A DNA stretch of 64,000 nt from Rhizobium sp. Pop5 (GTDB lineage Bacteria; Pseudomonadota; Alphaproteobacteria; Rhizobiales; Rhizobiaceae). The stretch spans positions 434,001 through 498,000 of the forward strand of contig NZ_CP099401.1 in NCBI RefSeq assembly GCF_024721175.1, in the 5' to 3' direction. The position numbers and the translations under genes were made by a program. Below are positions 18,198 to 27,755 of this stretch, piece after piece. The notes below the pieces were generated by a model. It did no database searches, was not told where the DNA came from, and worked only from the letters and a program-made list of their open reading frames with translations. The number at the start of each line of letters is the position of its first letter. Position 1 is the stretch's first letter.

Positions 18198-18546
18198 TTC
18201 GCATCCTCTCCGTTTGTCGCCGACAGCCCGGCCGGGGCCAGAGTTCAATATGGCTGTCGCTACTAAAATACGTTTCCCATAGATTTTATAGAGAAACTTA
18301 ATTTTATAGTTTCAGAGGAAGAGTGAATAGATTTGCGGGGGAAGCTGGAAATTCGAAATCAGCGATTGGGGAGCCGCCCGGCACACGGCCGGTCTCCCTT
18401 GATATGCTTGATCGTGGACGAGCCGACTTGGAACATCCTATAAGCCCGGCAAGGTGCGCTTGATGCGATTAAGGGAGGATGCGGCTGAAGGCGGTCTTAG
18501 GCACGAAGTCCGTGGGCCGGATATCAATGCCTGGCTACGCTACGTA
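18198..18546. other. intergenic region upstream of the monooxygenase operon
   Basis: About 350 bases without a gene. It holds an AT-rich segment with ATTTTATAG repeated in direct orientation at 18282-18290 and 18300-18308 (18-base period), a possible activator site for the monooxygenase operon. An imperfect hairpin at 18368-18398 (GGGGAGCCG with CGGTCTCCC) may end transcription of the IclR gene that reads toward it. Confidence 0.4.
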
Positions 18547-19338
18547 TCAGCCTCGTTTTGATCGTGCCGGGGCGTGGCCAAGACCGGTGGCGGCCTTTTT
18601 CAGACAGTCGAGGTAGCGGTCCCGGTTCGCAATGCCGTCGTCGCGGGGGGTGACGAGGCAGAGCGTTGCGGCGGCGTGGCCTTCTTCGTCGCGCACCGGC
18701 ACGGCAAAACAATGCGTGAAGCTGTCGACGATGCTGTTGAAGGTGAAGAGGCCTTCACGTTCGGCCTGGCGGACTTCGGCGATGAAGCTTTGCGGGTCGA
18801 GCCATTCGCCGTTCGGCAGGCGGAAATCCTGCGGCGGAATGAAGCTCAGGATTTCCTGATCCGACAGATGCGCAACGAGCAGGCGGCCCGACGCCGTCCA
18901 CGGGATCGGCACCGACTGGCCGACATCCGTCGAGATGCGGAACGGCCGCGCGCCTTCGCGCATGCGCACGACCGTATATCTGTTGCCATCGAGCATGCAG
19001 AACTGTGCCGTCTCACGCGTCTCGTCGGCAAGCTGTTCAAGTGCTGCCTCGCATTCGCGGGTGAAATCGAAATGGTTCTCGTAGGCGGCGCCCAGGAAAT
19101 AGAGCTTGCGGCCGAGATAGACGCGGCCCTCGCCGCCGGTGAATTCGAGGATGCCGTTGCTCAGCAGCAGATTGACGAGTTCGTAGACCGACGAGCGCGG
19201 CGCGCCGATCTGTGCGGCGATTTCGTTCGGCTTCAAGGCCTGCCGTTTCTGACGCAGGAAATCAAGGATTTCGAAGGCACGGTCGAGCCCGCGAGCCCGC
19301 TTGCCGACTGCTTCGTCTTGAATTGCGTCCATTGCCAT
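18547..19338 (-). CDS. IclR family transcriptional regulator
   Basis: A 263-residue regulator. The N-terminal winged helix contains LKPNEIAAQIGAPRSSVYELVNLL in pieces (about 35-58). The effector domain (about 90-255) has the ETAQFCMLDGN and IPWTASGRLLVAHL stretches typical of the family. It diverges from a ribose-type ABC operon and most likely controls it. Start chosen at the ATG preceded by AAGGA; a second ATG lies two codons on and a TTG eighteen codons upstream. Confidence 0.88.
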   Translation of the reverse strand: MAMDAIQDEAVGKRARGLDRAFEILDFLRQKRQALKPNEIAAQIGAPRSSVYELVNLLLSNGILEFTGGEGRVYLGRKLYFLGAAYENHFDFTRECEAALEQLADETRETAQFCMLDGNRYTVVRMREGARPFRISTDVGQSVPIPWTASGRLLVAHLSDQEILSFIPPQDFRLPNGEWLDPQSFIAEVRQAEREGLFTFNSIVDSFTHCFAVPVRDEEGHAAATLCLVTPRDDGIANRDRYLDCLKKAATGLGHAPARSKRG

Positions 19339-19483
19339 CGATCCTTGTTTCTGTCCGGCCAAGCTTTTCAAACCCTCCGCCACATCTGTCAACCGATCCT
19401 GTCATTCCCGGCAAACGAAATTTTTGCGCCCCTCTTGCGAGGCAAAAAAAACGGCATAAGATCACCGCGTCCGGTATTTAGAT

Positions 19484-19505
19484 CATATGTACATTATATT
19501 GGACA
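19484..19505 (-). promoter_or_regulatory. operator-like motif, copy 1 (iclR/ABC divergent promoter)
   Basis: Read on the minus strand the site is TGTCCA-ATATAA-TGTACATATG. It matches a second site at 28956-28977 in 16 of 22 positions without a gap. The first 18 bases are themselves an imperfect palindrome (14 of 18). It ends 52 bases before the ABC binding-protein ATG. It contains the perfect 8-base palindrome ATGTACAT. IclR is the nearest regulator, so it is the likely binder. Confidence 0.5.
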
Positions 19506-19557
19506 AATGGGAGATGGCAAGCCGATAGTGCTGCCGCATACAAAAAAGGGGATCGAC

Positions 19558-20628
19558 ATGAAGCATCTTGAAAACAGCATTTCCGCCACGCTGCGCCGTC
19601 GCCTTCTCGCGGGCGCTGCCGCCGCTGCGGCTCTTCTCGCCTTTTCGGCCGGTACGGCGTCCGCTGCCGCCAGCTGCATCAAGGGTGACCGCAAGGCGCC
19701 CTATACGATCGGCTGGGCGAACATCTATTCGGTGCCGACCTGGATGAAACAGACCGAAGGCACCATCAAGGCCGAAGTGGACGAGTTGAACAAGGCGGGC
19801 CTGGTGAAGGACCTGATGATCACGGACGCGCAGGGCAATGCCCAGACGCAGATCCAGCATATCCAGTCGATGATCGACGCCAATGTCGACGCCATCGTGG
19901 TGATCGCCGGTTCCTCCACGGCGCTCGACCGAGTTATCTCCGACGCCTGCGATAAGGGCATCGCGGTGGTGAATTTCGACAGCCTCGTCGACACCGACAA
20001 GGTGACCGCCAAGATCAACACCGATTCCAATGAATGGGGCGCCACCGCTGCCAAGTGGATGGTCAGCCAGCTCGGCGGCAAAGGCAAGATCATCATCATG
20101 AACGGCCCGGCCGGCATTTCGGTGAGCGACGACCGCCGCAAGGGCGCCCAGCCGGTCCTCGATGCCAATCCGGGCCTAAAGGTGATCACCGAGACGAATA
20201 CGGAATATAACGTCGCCCCGGCACAGGAAGCGATGACCAGCCTGCTCTTCGCCAACCCTGATATCGACGGCGTGCTGTCCCTCGGCGGCGCATTGTCGGC
20301 CGGCTCGGTCATGGCTTTTGAGCGCCAGGGCCGTGAACAGGTGCCGACGACAGGCGAAAATGCCCGGCAGTTCCTGGAACTCTGGAAAGAGAAGGGTCTG
20401 AAGGGCTGGGCAACCATGCAGCCCAACTGGCTCGGTGCGCTTTCCGTCTATACTGCCGTGCAGGCGCTGCAAGGCAAGGATATCCCGGCCTTCGTCAAGG
20501 TGCCGCTGCCCGTCATCGACGACAGCACGATCGGCAGCTACCTCGCGCGCGCCGACAAGTTCCCCGCCGACGGCTATATTTACTCGGACTACGACAAGGC
20601 GCTCTTCGACAAACTGCTTGCCAAGTAA
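19558..20628 (+). CDS. ribose-type ABC transporter substrate-binding protein
   Basis: Periplasmic binding protein of 356 residues in the RbsB/CUT2 family. The Arg-rich N-terminus, an Ala-rich hydrophobic core and a cut near TASA make the signal peptide. The mature part contains QIQHIQSMIDANVDAIVVIAG and the hinge segments of type I binding proteins. Two unusual cysteines are present (ASCIKGDRK and SDACDK). First gene of the IclR-linked run. Family members bind pentoses, hexoses, polyols or, in some cases, other small compounds; the ligand here is unknown. Confidence 0.88.
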   Translation: MKHLENSISATLRRRLLAGAAAAAALLAFSAGTASAAASCIKGDRKAPYTIGWANIYSVPTWMKQTEGTIKAEVDELNKAGLVKDLMITDAQGNAQTQIQHIQSMIDANVDAIVVIAGSSTALDRVISDACDKGIAVVNFDSLVDTDKVTAKINTDSNEWGATAAKWMVSQLGGKGKIIIMNGPAGISVSDDRRKGAQPVLDANPGLKVITETNTEYNVAPAQEAMTSLLFANPDIDGVLSLGGALSAGSVMAFERQGREQVPTTGENARQFLELWKEKGLKGWATMQPNWLGALSVYTAVQALQGKDIPAFVKVPLPVIDDSTIGSYLARADKFPADGYIYSDYDKALFDKLLAK

Positions 20629-20659
20629 TCCCAAGCAATTCGGGTTGAGGAACGCCGTC

Positions 20660-22174
20660 ATGACGGAAGAACGACCCCTGCTGGAAGCCCGGCAGGTGTT
20701 CAAGGGATTTTTCGGCAATCCCGTTTTGAAGGGCGTCGACATCGCCCTTCTGCCGGGCAGGGTTCACGCCCTGCTCGGCGAGAACGGCGCGGGCAAATCC
20801 ACATTGATCAACCTCCTGTCGGGCGCCCTGCAGCCCGATAGAGGTTCCATCCTGGTCGACGGCAAGCCCGTCGGGCGTTTCAGCCCGGCGGCTGCGCGTG
20901 CGGCCGGCATCGCCGTGGTCCAGCAGGAGCTGAGCCTGACGGCCAGTCTCTCGATTGCCGAAAACATCGGGCTCGGCGCCTTCCCGCGCCGGTTCGGCCT
21001 TATCGATTACAAGGCGCTTCATCGCGGCGTGCGAGAGGTCTGCGACTTGGTGGGGCTCACCGAGCCGCTCGACATGCCGGTCGCCGATCTCGCGCTCGGC
21101 CGCCGCCAGATGGTGGAAATCGCCAAGGCGCTGTTCCGCAAGCCGCGTGTACTCATTCTGGACGAGCCGACTTCGTCGCTCTCCGCGCACGAAGCGGGCA
21201 TTCTTGCCAGTCTGATCGGGACGCTGAGGGATCGTGGCACGGCGCTTCTTTATATTTCCCACCGTCTGAATGAAGTGCAGGCGCTCTGCTCGCATGTCAC
21301 GGTGTTGAAGGATGGCGGCGTCACGGCCGACCAGTCGCTCTCCGGCATCGACGGCGAAGGGCTGGTGCGCCTGATGGTCGGCCGCGAGACCGGCGACCTC
21401 TTCCCGCCGCGCGCCGCTGCCAAGCCCGGCGAAATGCGCATCGGCGTCGAGGGCTTCTCCGCCGGCATGGTGCGTGACATCGGCTTTTCCGCCCGCGCCG
21501 GCGAGATCGTCGGCATTGGCGGGCTCGTGGGACAAGGCCAGGAAGACTTGCTGCTTGGTCTCTATGGCGCGATTCCGGCATCCGCCGCCCGGGCTGAAGT
21601 TTCCGGCAAGCCGGCTCTCCCCACTAACGTCGGCGAGGCTAATGCGGCTGGTATCGTCTATGTCCCGGCCGACCGCAAGCATGAGGGGCTGGTGCTGCCG
21701 CATTCCATCGCCTCCAATCTCATCCTTCCCTCGCTTGGACTTCTGGCCCGCAAGGGCCTGCGCGACCGGCCGGCGGAAACCGGCCTGGTCGCCGATCTCG
21801 CCCGCCGCCTGACCATCAAGGGCGACACCGCCCGCCCGGTGCAGGCGCTCTCAGGCGGCAACCAGCAGAAGGTGGCGCTCGCCAAATGGCTGCCGCTCGA
21901 CCCCTCGGTTCTGCTCCTCAACGATCCGACGCGCGGCGTCGACATCGAGACCAAGCGTGAAATCTACCTGATGCTGCGCGCCTTCGCTGCCGAAGGGCGA
22001 CTCGTCATTCTCGCCAGTTCCGACACACCGGAGCTCGTCCATCTTTGCGACCGTGTCGTGGTTCTGCGCGAGGGGCGCGTCGCGGCGGCGCTGTCGCAGG
22101 GTGAAATCAGTGAAGGAGCGATCGTCGGAGCGGCGATGGGCATTGCGACCACGACACAGGGAGCGGCAGCATGA
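20660..22174 (+). CDS. ribose-type ABC transporter ATPase with two nucleotide-binding domains (RbsA-like)
   Basis: A 504-residue double ATPase. Domain 1 has Walker A GENGAGKST, an altered signature (ALGRRQMVEIAKAL) and Walker B VLILDEPTSSL. Domain 2 has a degenerate Walker A (IGGLVGQGQED), the full signature LSGGNQQKVALAKWL and a Walker B reading LLLNDPTRGVD, where the usual DE pair is ND. Such asymmetry is normal for RbsA-type ATPases. Starts at the ATG 31 bases after the binding protein; its stop overlaps the next permease by four bases. Confidence 0.9.
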   Translation: MTEERPLLEARQVFKGFFGNPVLKGVDIALLPGRVHALLGENGAGKSTLINLLSGALQPDRGSILVDGKPVGRFSPAAARAAGIAVVQQELSLTASLSIAENIGLGAFPRRFGLIDYKALHRGVREVCDLVGLTEPLDMPVADLALGRRQMVEIAKALFRKPRVLILDEPTSSLSAHEAGILASLIGTLRDRGTALLYISHRLNEVQALCSHVTVLKDGGVTADQSLSGIDGEGLVRLMVGRETGDLFPPRAAAKPGEMRIGVEGFSAGMVRDIGFSARAGEIVGIGGLVGQGQEDLLLGLYGAIPASAARAEVSGKPALPTNVGEANAAGIVYVPADRKHEGLVLPHSIASNLILPSLGLLARKGLRDRPAETGLVADLARRLTIKGDTARPVQALSGGNQQKVALAKWLPLDPSVLLLNDPTRGVDIETKREIYLMLRAFAAEGRLVILASSDTPELVHLCDRVVVLREGRVAAALSQGEISEGAIVGAAMGIATTTQGAAA

Positions 22175-23136
22175 GCACGATTTCCCCATCCTCTTGGCTC
22201 TACGGCTCGATCCAGCTTCGCCGCAATCGCGGCCTCGGCGGCCTCTATCTTGTCGTTGCGGCTTTTCTCATTCTCTATGCCGTGCTCTTTCCGGGCATCC
22301 TTTCGATTGGCGGATTCTCGAAGTTCACGCAGAACTGGTTTCCGCTTGCGCTCGTCACGATGGCGCAGGCGCTGCTCATGCTGAACGGCGGCATCACGCT
22401 GGCGATCGGCCCGCTGGTCAGCCTCGGAGCCGTGATCGCGGCGACGACGATGGAGGGCGCGCTTGGCGTTTCCGGAGGCATTCTTGCCGTCGCTGCCGCC
22501 GGTCTTGCGATCGGCGCCATCACCGGCGCCATCGTGACGCATCTGAGATTGCCGGCGATCATTGTCACGCTTGCCGGCTCCTTCATCATCAGCGGGGTGG
22601 CGCTCATCCTGTTGCCGCGGCCGGGCGGGGCCATTCCCGATTGGCTGTCGACGGTGCTCGCCGGCCATACGCCCGTCGCCTTCCTGCTGCTCGTCTTGAT
22701 CCTGGCGCTTTGGAAAGCCTTCCTGGCGACGCCGCTCGGTCTCGGCATCTATGCGGCTGGCGACAATTCGGTCGGGGCGTTCCGTTCCGGCGTTCCGGTC
22801 GAACGGGTGAAGGTCGCAGCCTTTGCGCTCTCCGGTCTTCTCGCCGCGTTGACCGGCCTTTTCGTTGCCGCGCAGACCGGCTCCGGTGATCCGGTGATCG
22901 GCACGCCGTTTACGCTGAATTCGATCGCCGCCGCCGTACTTGGCGGTGTCGGCTTCCTCGGCGGCAAGGGCACGATGCGTGGCGCGATCTGTGGCAGCCT
23001 GCTGCTCTCGGTCATGATCAACGTCATGTTCTTCCTGGGCTTCCCGCCGGTCGCACAATATGTCGCTCAAGGCCTGATCATCGTCGGGGCGGTCGCCGTT
23101 CCGGAATTTCTGACGCAATGGAGGGCAAGGCGATGA
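22171..23136 (+). CDS. ribose-type ABC transporter permease 1
   Basis: A 321-residue RbsC-type permease with about eight membrane segments. It has the family stretch LNGGITLAIGPLVSLGAV near residue 70 and GDNSVGAFRSGVPVERVK near 195, followed by LNSIAAAVLGGVGFLGGKG. It overlaps the ATPase gene before it (ATGA) and the second permease after it (ATGA), so all are translationally coupled. Confidence 0.9.
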   Translation: MSTISPSSWLYGSIQLRRNRGLGGLYLVVAAFLILYAVLFPGILSIGGFSKFTQNWFPLALVTMAQALLMLNGGITLAIGPLVSLGAVIAATTMEGALGVSGGILAVAAAGLAIGAITGAIVTHLRLPAIIVTLAGSFIISGVALILLPRPGGAIPDWLSTVLAGHTPVAFLLLVLILALWKAFLATPLGLGIYAAGDNSVGAFRSGVPVERVKVAAFALSGLLAALTGLFVAAQTGSGDPVIGTPFTLNSIAAAVLGGVGFLGGKGTMRGAICGSLLLSVMINVMFFLGFPPVAQYVAQGLIIVGAVAVPEFLTQWRARR

Positions 23137-24074
23137 GCATCATCAGGTCCGCGTTCCGCAATCCGCCGCTTCTGACCCTCCTTCTGGTGGTGCTCGTCTG
23201 GATCGTCGCCAGCTTCATGCTGCGCGGCTTCGGCGCCTACGGTCACCTGCGCTACCTCCTCGAACTCGCCGCTGTGATCGGCATCGTCGCCGCCGGCCAG
23301 ACGCTCGTCATTCTGATGGGTGGCATCGATCTTTCCGTCGGCGCGGTCATCACGGTCACGGCGATCCTGCTGCCGCTGATTTCGCCGGCCTGGGACCCGA
23401 GCGGCCTTGCCGGCATCGCCGCAGCCCTTGCCATCGCCACCGGCATCGGTCTCCTGAATGGCGCGGGGGCCGCCTATCTCCGCGTGCCGCCGATCATCAT
23501 GACGCTTGCCATGGCGACCTTCCTCCAGGGCTTGCTCGTCATCGTCGCCGGCGGCAGTGCGGTCACCGTCAGTAATCCGGCGGTCATCCTGCTCGGGCAG
23601 GCGCGGCCGCTCGGCATCCCGGCCGGCATCATCCTGTGGCTTGTCGTGACGATCGTCGTCCTCCTGCTCGTCCACCGCATGCCGATCGGCGCGCGTTTCC
23701 TGGCGCTTGGTGCCAATCCCCTGGCGGCCCGGCTTTCCGGCGTCAGCGTCACCCGCAACACGCTGATCGTTCATACCCTCTCCGGCTTCTTCGCCGGCCT
23801 TACCGGCATTCTCGTGCTCGGCATGAACCGGCAAGGCTATGTCGGCATCGGCGATCCCTATCTGCTGACCTCGATCGCGGCCGTCGTGCTCGGCGGCACC
23901 TCCATCCTCGGCGGTCGCGGCACCTATGCCGGGACCATTCCGGGGGCAATTCTGCTGGTGACGACGACGGCGCTGATCACCGTCGTCAACGCCTCGCCCG
24001 GCTGGCGCTCGATCATGTTCGGCACTTTGATTCTTGCGCTTCTGCTTGTCTCCGGCCGTGAGGCACGCAGATGA
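23133..24074 (+). CDS. ribose-type ABC transporter permease 2
   Basis: A 313-residue RbsC-type permease with LMGGIDLSVGAVITVTAI near residue 55 and LTSIAAVVLGGTSILGGRG near 245. Two different RbsC-like permeases in one operon suggest a heterodimeric channel. ATG overlaps the preceding stop, and its own stop overlaps the next start. Confidence 0.9.
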   Translation: MSIIRSAFRNPPLLTLLLVVLVWIVASFMLRGFGAYGHLRYLLELAAVIGIVAAGQTLVILMGGIDLSVGAVITVTAILLPLISPAWDPSGLAGIAAALAIATGIGLLNGAGAAYLRVPPIIMTLAMATFLQGLLVIVAGGSAVTVSNPAVILLGQARPLGIPAGIILWLVVTIVVLLLVHRMPIGARFLALGANPLAARLSGVSVTRNTLIVHTLSGFFAGLTGILVLGMNRQGYVGIGDPYLLTSIAAVVLGGTSILGGRGTYAGTIPGAILLVTTTALITVVNASPGWRSIMFGTLILALLLVSGREARR

Positions 24075-25027
24075 CGAAACCCTATGACGGGCCGGTCATC
24101 GATCCGCATCACCATCTCTGGGATCTCAGCCTGCAGCGCCACCCCTGGCTTCAGAAGGTGCGGGCATCAGGCGAGGAGATGGTTTTCGGAAGCCTGGCAC
24201 CGATTCTGCGCGACTATGGCATCGACGATTATCGCGCCGATGCAGCCCGCCAGAACGTGATCGCAACCGTGCATGTGGAGGCCGGCTGGTCCGTTGCGTA
24301 CCCGCTGGAAGAGAGCCGCTGGCTGGATGGGCTCGATCGCAGCTCCGGCGTGGCGCGCCGTTACGTCGCGCGCGTTCCTCTCGATGGGCCGGACGCCTTA
24401 CGCCTGCTCGAGGCGGAAGCAGAAAACTCTAACGTTATCGGCATCCGCGACATTCTAAGCTGGCATCCCGATGTGGCAAAGCGTTTTGATGCGCGTCCAC
24501 ATCGCATGAGCGATCCCGTCTGGCGGGCGGGACTCGGTCATGCGACGCGGCTCGGGCTGGTCTTCGATCTGATGCTCTATTCCTGGCAGTTGGGCGAGGC
24601 GCTCGACCTCGTGCGCGCTTTTCCGCAAACGCTCTTCGTGCTCAACCATGGCGGCAGCCCTGCCGACCGGAGCGAGGACGGCATGGCGCTTTGGCGCCGC
24701 GGCCTGCGCGCGCTCGGGGGCGAGCCGAACGTGCGGTTGAAGATTTCCGATCTCGTCGCCTATGACAACGACTGGACGCTCGAAAGCCTGCGGCCGGTGA
24801 CCGAGCATTGCCTCGATTGTTTCGGACCCGCGCGCACCATGTTCGCGAGCGACTTTCCGGTTGCGGGCCTGCACGCCTCTTTCGACGAGGTCTATCAGGT
24901 TTTCCGCACGGTCGCCTCGCAACTCTCCGACGACGAGCAGCGCGCATTGTTCTTCGCCACCGCCAACGACACCTATCGCCTCGGCATGGCGGATGCCGCC
25001 GAGATCAGAAGAGGCTGCCATGTCTGA
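24071..25027 (+). CDS. amidohydrolase, COG3618 lactonase-like
   Basis: TIM-barrel metal hydrolase of 318 residues. The first metal ligands are in VIDPHHHLWD near the N-terminus; further ligands are the His of FVLNHGGSP (about 190) and the Asp of FASDFPVAGL (about 258). This subfamily includes lactonases for sugar acids (L-fuconolactone, L-rhamnonolactone) and 2-pyrone-4,6-dicarboxylate. A sugar-acid or hydroxy-acid lactone, or an amide, is the likely substrate. It overlaps the permease before it by four bases and the PLP enzyme after it by eight. Confidence 0.82.
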   Translation: MTKPYDGPVIDPHHHLWDLSLQRHPWLQKVRASGEEMVFGSLAPILRDYGIDDYRADAARQNVIATVHVEAGWSVAYPLEESRWLDGLDRSSGVARRYVARVPLDGPDALRLLEAEAENSNVIGIRDILSWHPDVAKRFDARPHRMSDPVWRAGLGHATRLGLVFDLMLYSWQLGEALDLVRAFPQTLFVLNHGGSPADRSEDGMALWRRGLRALGGEPNVRLKISDLVAYDNDWTLESLRPVTEHCLDCFGPARTMFASDFPVAGLHASFDEVYQVFRTVASQLSDDEQRALFFATANDTYRLGMADAAEIRRGCHV

Positions 25028-26330
25028 CCTTCATGCCGCGACCGAAGATATGCCGATCGACGAGCGGGTACGCGGTTTTCCGCCGGGCCACGCGCCGCTA
25101 CCGCTTTCTGAAATCGGCAAGCAGGGATGGAAGCCCTATGACGGCAGGATGGCCCTGCCGCTGATCTCGCTCGACCGGCAGGCCTTTGCCGAGAATGCCG
25201 AACTGATGATGGCCTATGTGAAGAGCCACGGCGCCGAAATCGCCCCGCATGCCAAGACGCCGATGTCGACGGTGTTGGCGAATGCGCTGATCGCGACAGG
25301 CGCCTGGGGCACGACGGTTGCCGACATCCGCCAGGCCGCCGTCCTGCTCAAGGCGGGACAGCGCCGCCTGATCCTCGCCAACGAGATCGGCGGGGTCGCC
25401 GCCGCCCGCCGTCTTGCCGCCGTACTTAGCCAATATCCCGATGCGGAATTGCATGTCTTCGTGGATTCGGCGGCGCTACTCGAGGCTCTTTCCTGTGCAT
25501 GGCAGGAGCGTGGAGATTTGCCGCCTCTCGGCCTGATGGTGGAATTCGGCGCCGGGCGCGCCGGTATCCGCAGCGCTGACGACGCGGCAAGGATTCTCGA
25601 CACGATCCTTGCCAAGGAGACGCCGGCCTTCCGGCTCACCGGCATTGCCGCCTATGAGGGCGCGGCCGCGACCGCCAATGCAGCCGAGACGATGCAGCGC
25701 ATCGACGCGCTGATGGTGATGACGGCCGAGTTCCTGCCGCAGCTGCGCGCCCGCATCGGCAGTGAGCGGCCGCTCTTCGTCACAGCAGGCGGATCGGTGT
25801 TTTTCGATATTGTGGTCGCGCGGCTTTCGGCCGCGGTCGCGGCTGACCCCTCCTGCCGGCTCGTGTTGCGCAGCGGCGCCATCTTCTTCCACGATCATGG
25901 CATCTACGAGCGCGGCCTTTCCGGCCTCGACGCACGCGGCGGCCTGAGCATCGGTGGCGAAACGGTGTCGGCGGCGGCAGGCTTCCGTCCCGCGCTGCGG
26001 CTCTGGGCCGAGGTTCTCTCCCGACCGGAGCCGCGGCTCGCGATCTCGGGAATGGGGTTGCGCGATGTCGCGATGGACCAGGGCATGCCGCGACCCTTGG
26101 CGCTCTATCGCGACGGCATCCGCCTCGCCGATCTCGAAAGCGCCAGAGTTCTCCGCCTCAACGATCAGCACGCCTTCGTGGCACTTGCAGATGACAGCGA
26201 CGTGTCGGTCGGCGATGTGATCGAGTTCGGCATCTCGCATCCCTGCACCTGTCTCGATCGCCACGCCATTCTCTACGGCCTCGACCCCCATCATTCAGTG
26301 ACGGCGGCCTTTCTCACCAGCTTCGGCTGA
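25020..26330 (+). CDS. PLP-dependent amino acid deaminase/aldolase, D-threonine aldolase (DSD1) family
   Basis: A 436-residue enzyme with an alanine-racemase-like PLP barrel. The PLP lysine is in EIAPHAKTPMS (about 71-81). The C-terminal beta domain ends with FGISHPCTCLDRH, where the His and Cys match the metal site of D-serine dehydratases and D-threonine aldolases in this family. Known reactions are retro-aldol cleavage or dehydration of D-3-hydroxy amino acids. A RidA gene directly follows, which fits a reaction that releases a reactive enamine. The exact substrate is unknown. Confidence 0.8.
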   Translation: MSDLHAATEDMPIDERVRGFPPGHAPLPLSEIGKQGWKPYDGRMALPLISLDRQAFAENAELMMAYVKSHGAEIAPHAKTPMSTVLANALIATGAWGTTVADIRQAAVLLKAGQRRLILANEIGGVAAARRLAAVLSQYPDAELHVFVDSAALLEALSCAWQERGDLPPLGLMVEFGAGRAGIRSADDAARILDTILAKETPAFRLTGIAAYEGAAATANAAETMQRIDALMVMTAEFLPQLRARIGSERPLFVTAGGSVFFDIVVARLSAAVAADPSCRLVLRSGAIFFHDHGIYERGLSGLDARGGLSIGGETVSAAAGFRPALRLWAEVLSRPEPRLAISGMGLRDVAMDQGMPRPLALYRDGIRLADLESARVLRLNDQHAFVALADDSDVSVGDVIEFGISHPCTCLDRHAILYGLDPHHSVTAAFLTSFG

Positions 26331-26365
26331 AGCCCTTCCAAAAAAGCAAGAAAAGGAAAACCTGC

Positions 26366-26710
26366 ATGATCCAGCGTTACCAGAAAGGTTCCCGCATGAG
26401 CCAGGCCGTCAGCTATGGCGGGCTCGTCTATATTGCCGGCCAGGTCGCGGAAAATCGCAAGGCCGGCATCGAGGACCAGACCCGCGACGTGCTCGGAAAG
26501 ATCGACGCCCTTTTGAAAGAAGCCGGCACCGACCGCTCGCGTCTCATTGCCGTCAACGTCTTCCTGCCGGCGATTGTTGATTTCGAGGCGATGAATGGTG
26601 TCTATGACAGCTGGATCGATATCGAAAATCCGCCAGCCCGCGCCTGCACCGAAGCCCGTCTTGCCGATCCCGATCTGCGTGTCGAAATGACCGCGGTCGC
26701 CGCTCTCTGA
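26366..26710 (+). CDS. RidA family enamine/imine deaminase
   Basis: A 114-residue protein of the RidA/YjgF family. The substrate-binding Arg is in PARACTEARLADPDLRVEM near the C-terminus, as in active members. It hydrolyses reactive 2-aminoacrylate-type intermediates to keto acids. It comes 36 bases after the PLP enzyme, with AAAGGA before the ATG, so it probably cleans up that enzyme's product. Confidence 0.9.
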   Translation: MIQRYQKGSRMSQAVSYGGLVYIAGQVAENRKAGIEDQTRDVLGKIDALLKEAGTDRSRLIAVNVFLPAIVDFEAMNGVYDSWIDIENPPARACTEARLADPDLRVEMTAVAAL

Positions 26711-26741
26711 CGGTACGATCATCGCCCGCATTGGAGACATC

Positions 26742-27755
26742 ATGCATAGCGGCCTCGTCAATCCGATCGATTTTTCGCAAGAGGGCCGGCAGGCTGCGCA
26801 CCTCGCCATTCCCTATTCGATCGACCGTTCGCCCTATTATCAGATCCGCATTCCGATCCTTCGCCTCAAGAATGGCGAGGGGCCGTCACTGCTGCTGATG
26901 GCCGGCAATCATGGTGACGAATACGAGGGCGAGCTTCAGCTTGCCCGGCTGATGCGGCTGCTGAAGGCAGAGGAAATCCGCGGTTCCGTTACCATCCTGC
27001 CGATGGCGAACCTGCCGGCGGTGATGGCGGCCAAACGTTGCTCGCCCTTCGACGGTGGAAACCTCAACCGCGCCTTTCCCGGCGATCCCGCGGGGTTGCC
27101 GACGGCGCGTTTGGCGCATTTCCTCGAACATGAACTCTTTCCCCGCCACGACGTCACGCTCGACCTGCATTCGGGGGGCACGTCCATGGCGCACCTTCCC
27201 TGCACGCTGATCGAGCGGCAGGCCGATGCCACCCGATTCGAGCGGTCTGTCTCGCTGATGCGGGCGCTCGGTGCCTCGCATGCCTTCATCGCCGACAACG
27301 GGCAGGCAGCACCCACATCGATGGGTGCTGCCGCTCGCTCGGGAACAATCGGTCTCTCCGGCGAATTCGGCGGCGGTGGAACGGTGACGCCTGAAACGAT
27401 GGCGTTTACCGCGGCGGCGATCGACCGGTTGCTCGTTGCACTCGGCATTGTCGGGCGTCCCATCCTGTCGCGCGGCCCGTTGACCCAGCCGGGGCCATTG
27501 CAGCTCCTATCGCTCTCCCGCCACAGCCAGGGCATTTATGCGAATCGCAGAGGCTGGTTCGAGCCGGCCTCAGCCCTCGGCGCAAGCGTTTGCGCCGGCG
27601 AACTCGCCGGGTGGTACCATGACCTGGAACGTCTGGACCAGCCGGAGGAAGAGCTGCGTTTTGCCGAGAGCGGCATCGTCATTTCCCACAGGCTGCATTG
27701 CGACAGCCAGGCCGGCGACTGCCTGATCCAGGTCGCCGAACCTATTGCAGCTTAG
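26742..27755 (+). CDS. succinylglutamate desuccinylase/aspartoacylase family deacylase
   Basis: Zinc carboxypeptidase-fold protein of 337 residues. Zinc ligands are visible in AGNHGDEYEG (about 53-62) and the second His in LDLHSGG (about 140-146); the catalytic Glu is probably in GLSGEFGGGG (about 205). Family members split N-acyl amino acids, for example N-succinylglutamate, N-acetylaspartate or N-acetyl-diaminobutyrate (DoeB). It would deacylate an N-acyl amino acid in the same pathway as the PLP enzyme. Its stop codon overlaps the stop of the convergent gene by three bases. Confidence 0.85.
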   Translation: MHSGLVNPIDFSQEGRQAAHLAIPYSIDRSPYYQIRIPILRLKNGEGPSLLLMAGNHGDEYEGELQLARLMRLLKAEEIRGSVTILPMANLPAVMAAKRCSPFDGGNLNRAFPGDPAGLPTARLAHFLEHELFPRHDVTLDLHSGGTSMAHLPCTLIERQADATRFERSVSLMRALGASHAFIADNGQAAPTSMGAAARSGTIGLSGEFGGGGTVTPETMAFTAAAIDRLLVALGIVGRPILSRGPLTQPGPLQLLSLSRHSQGIYANRRGWFEPASALGASVCAGELAGWYHDLERLDQPEEELRFAESGIVISHRLHCDSQAGDCLIQVAEPIAA

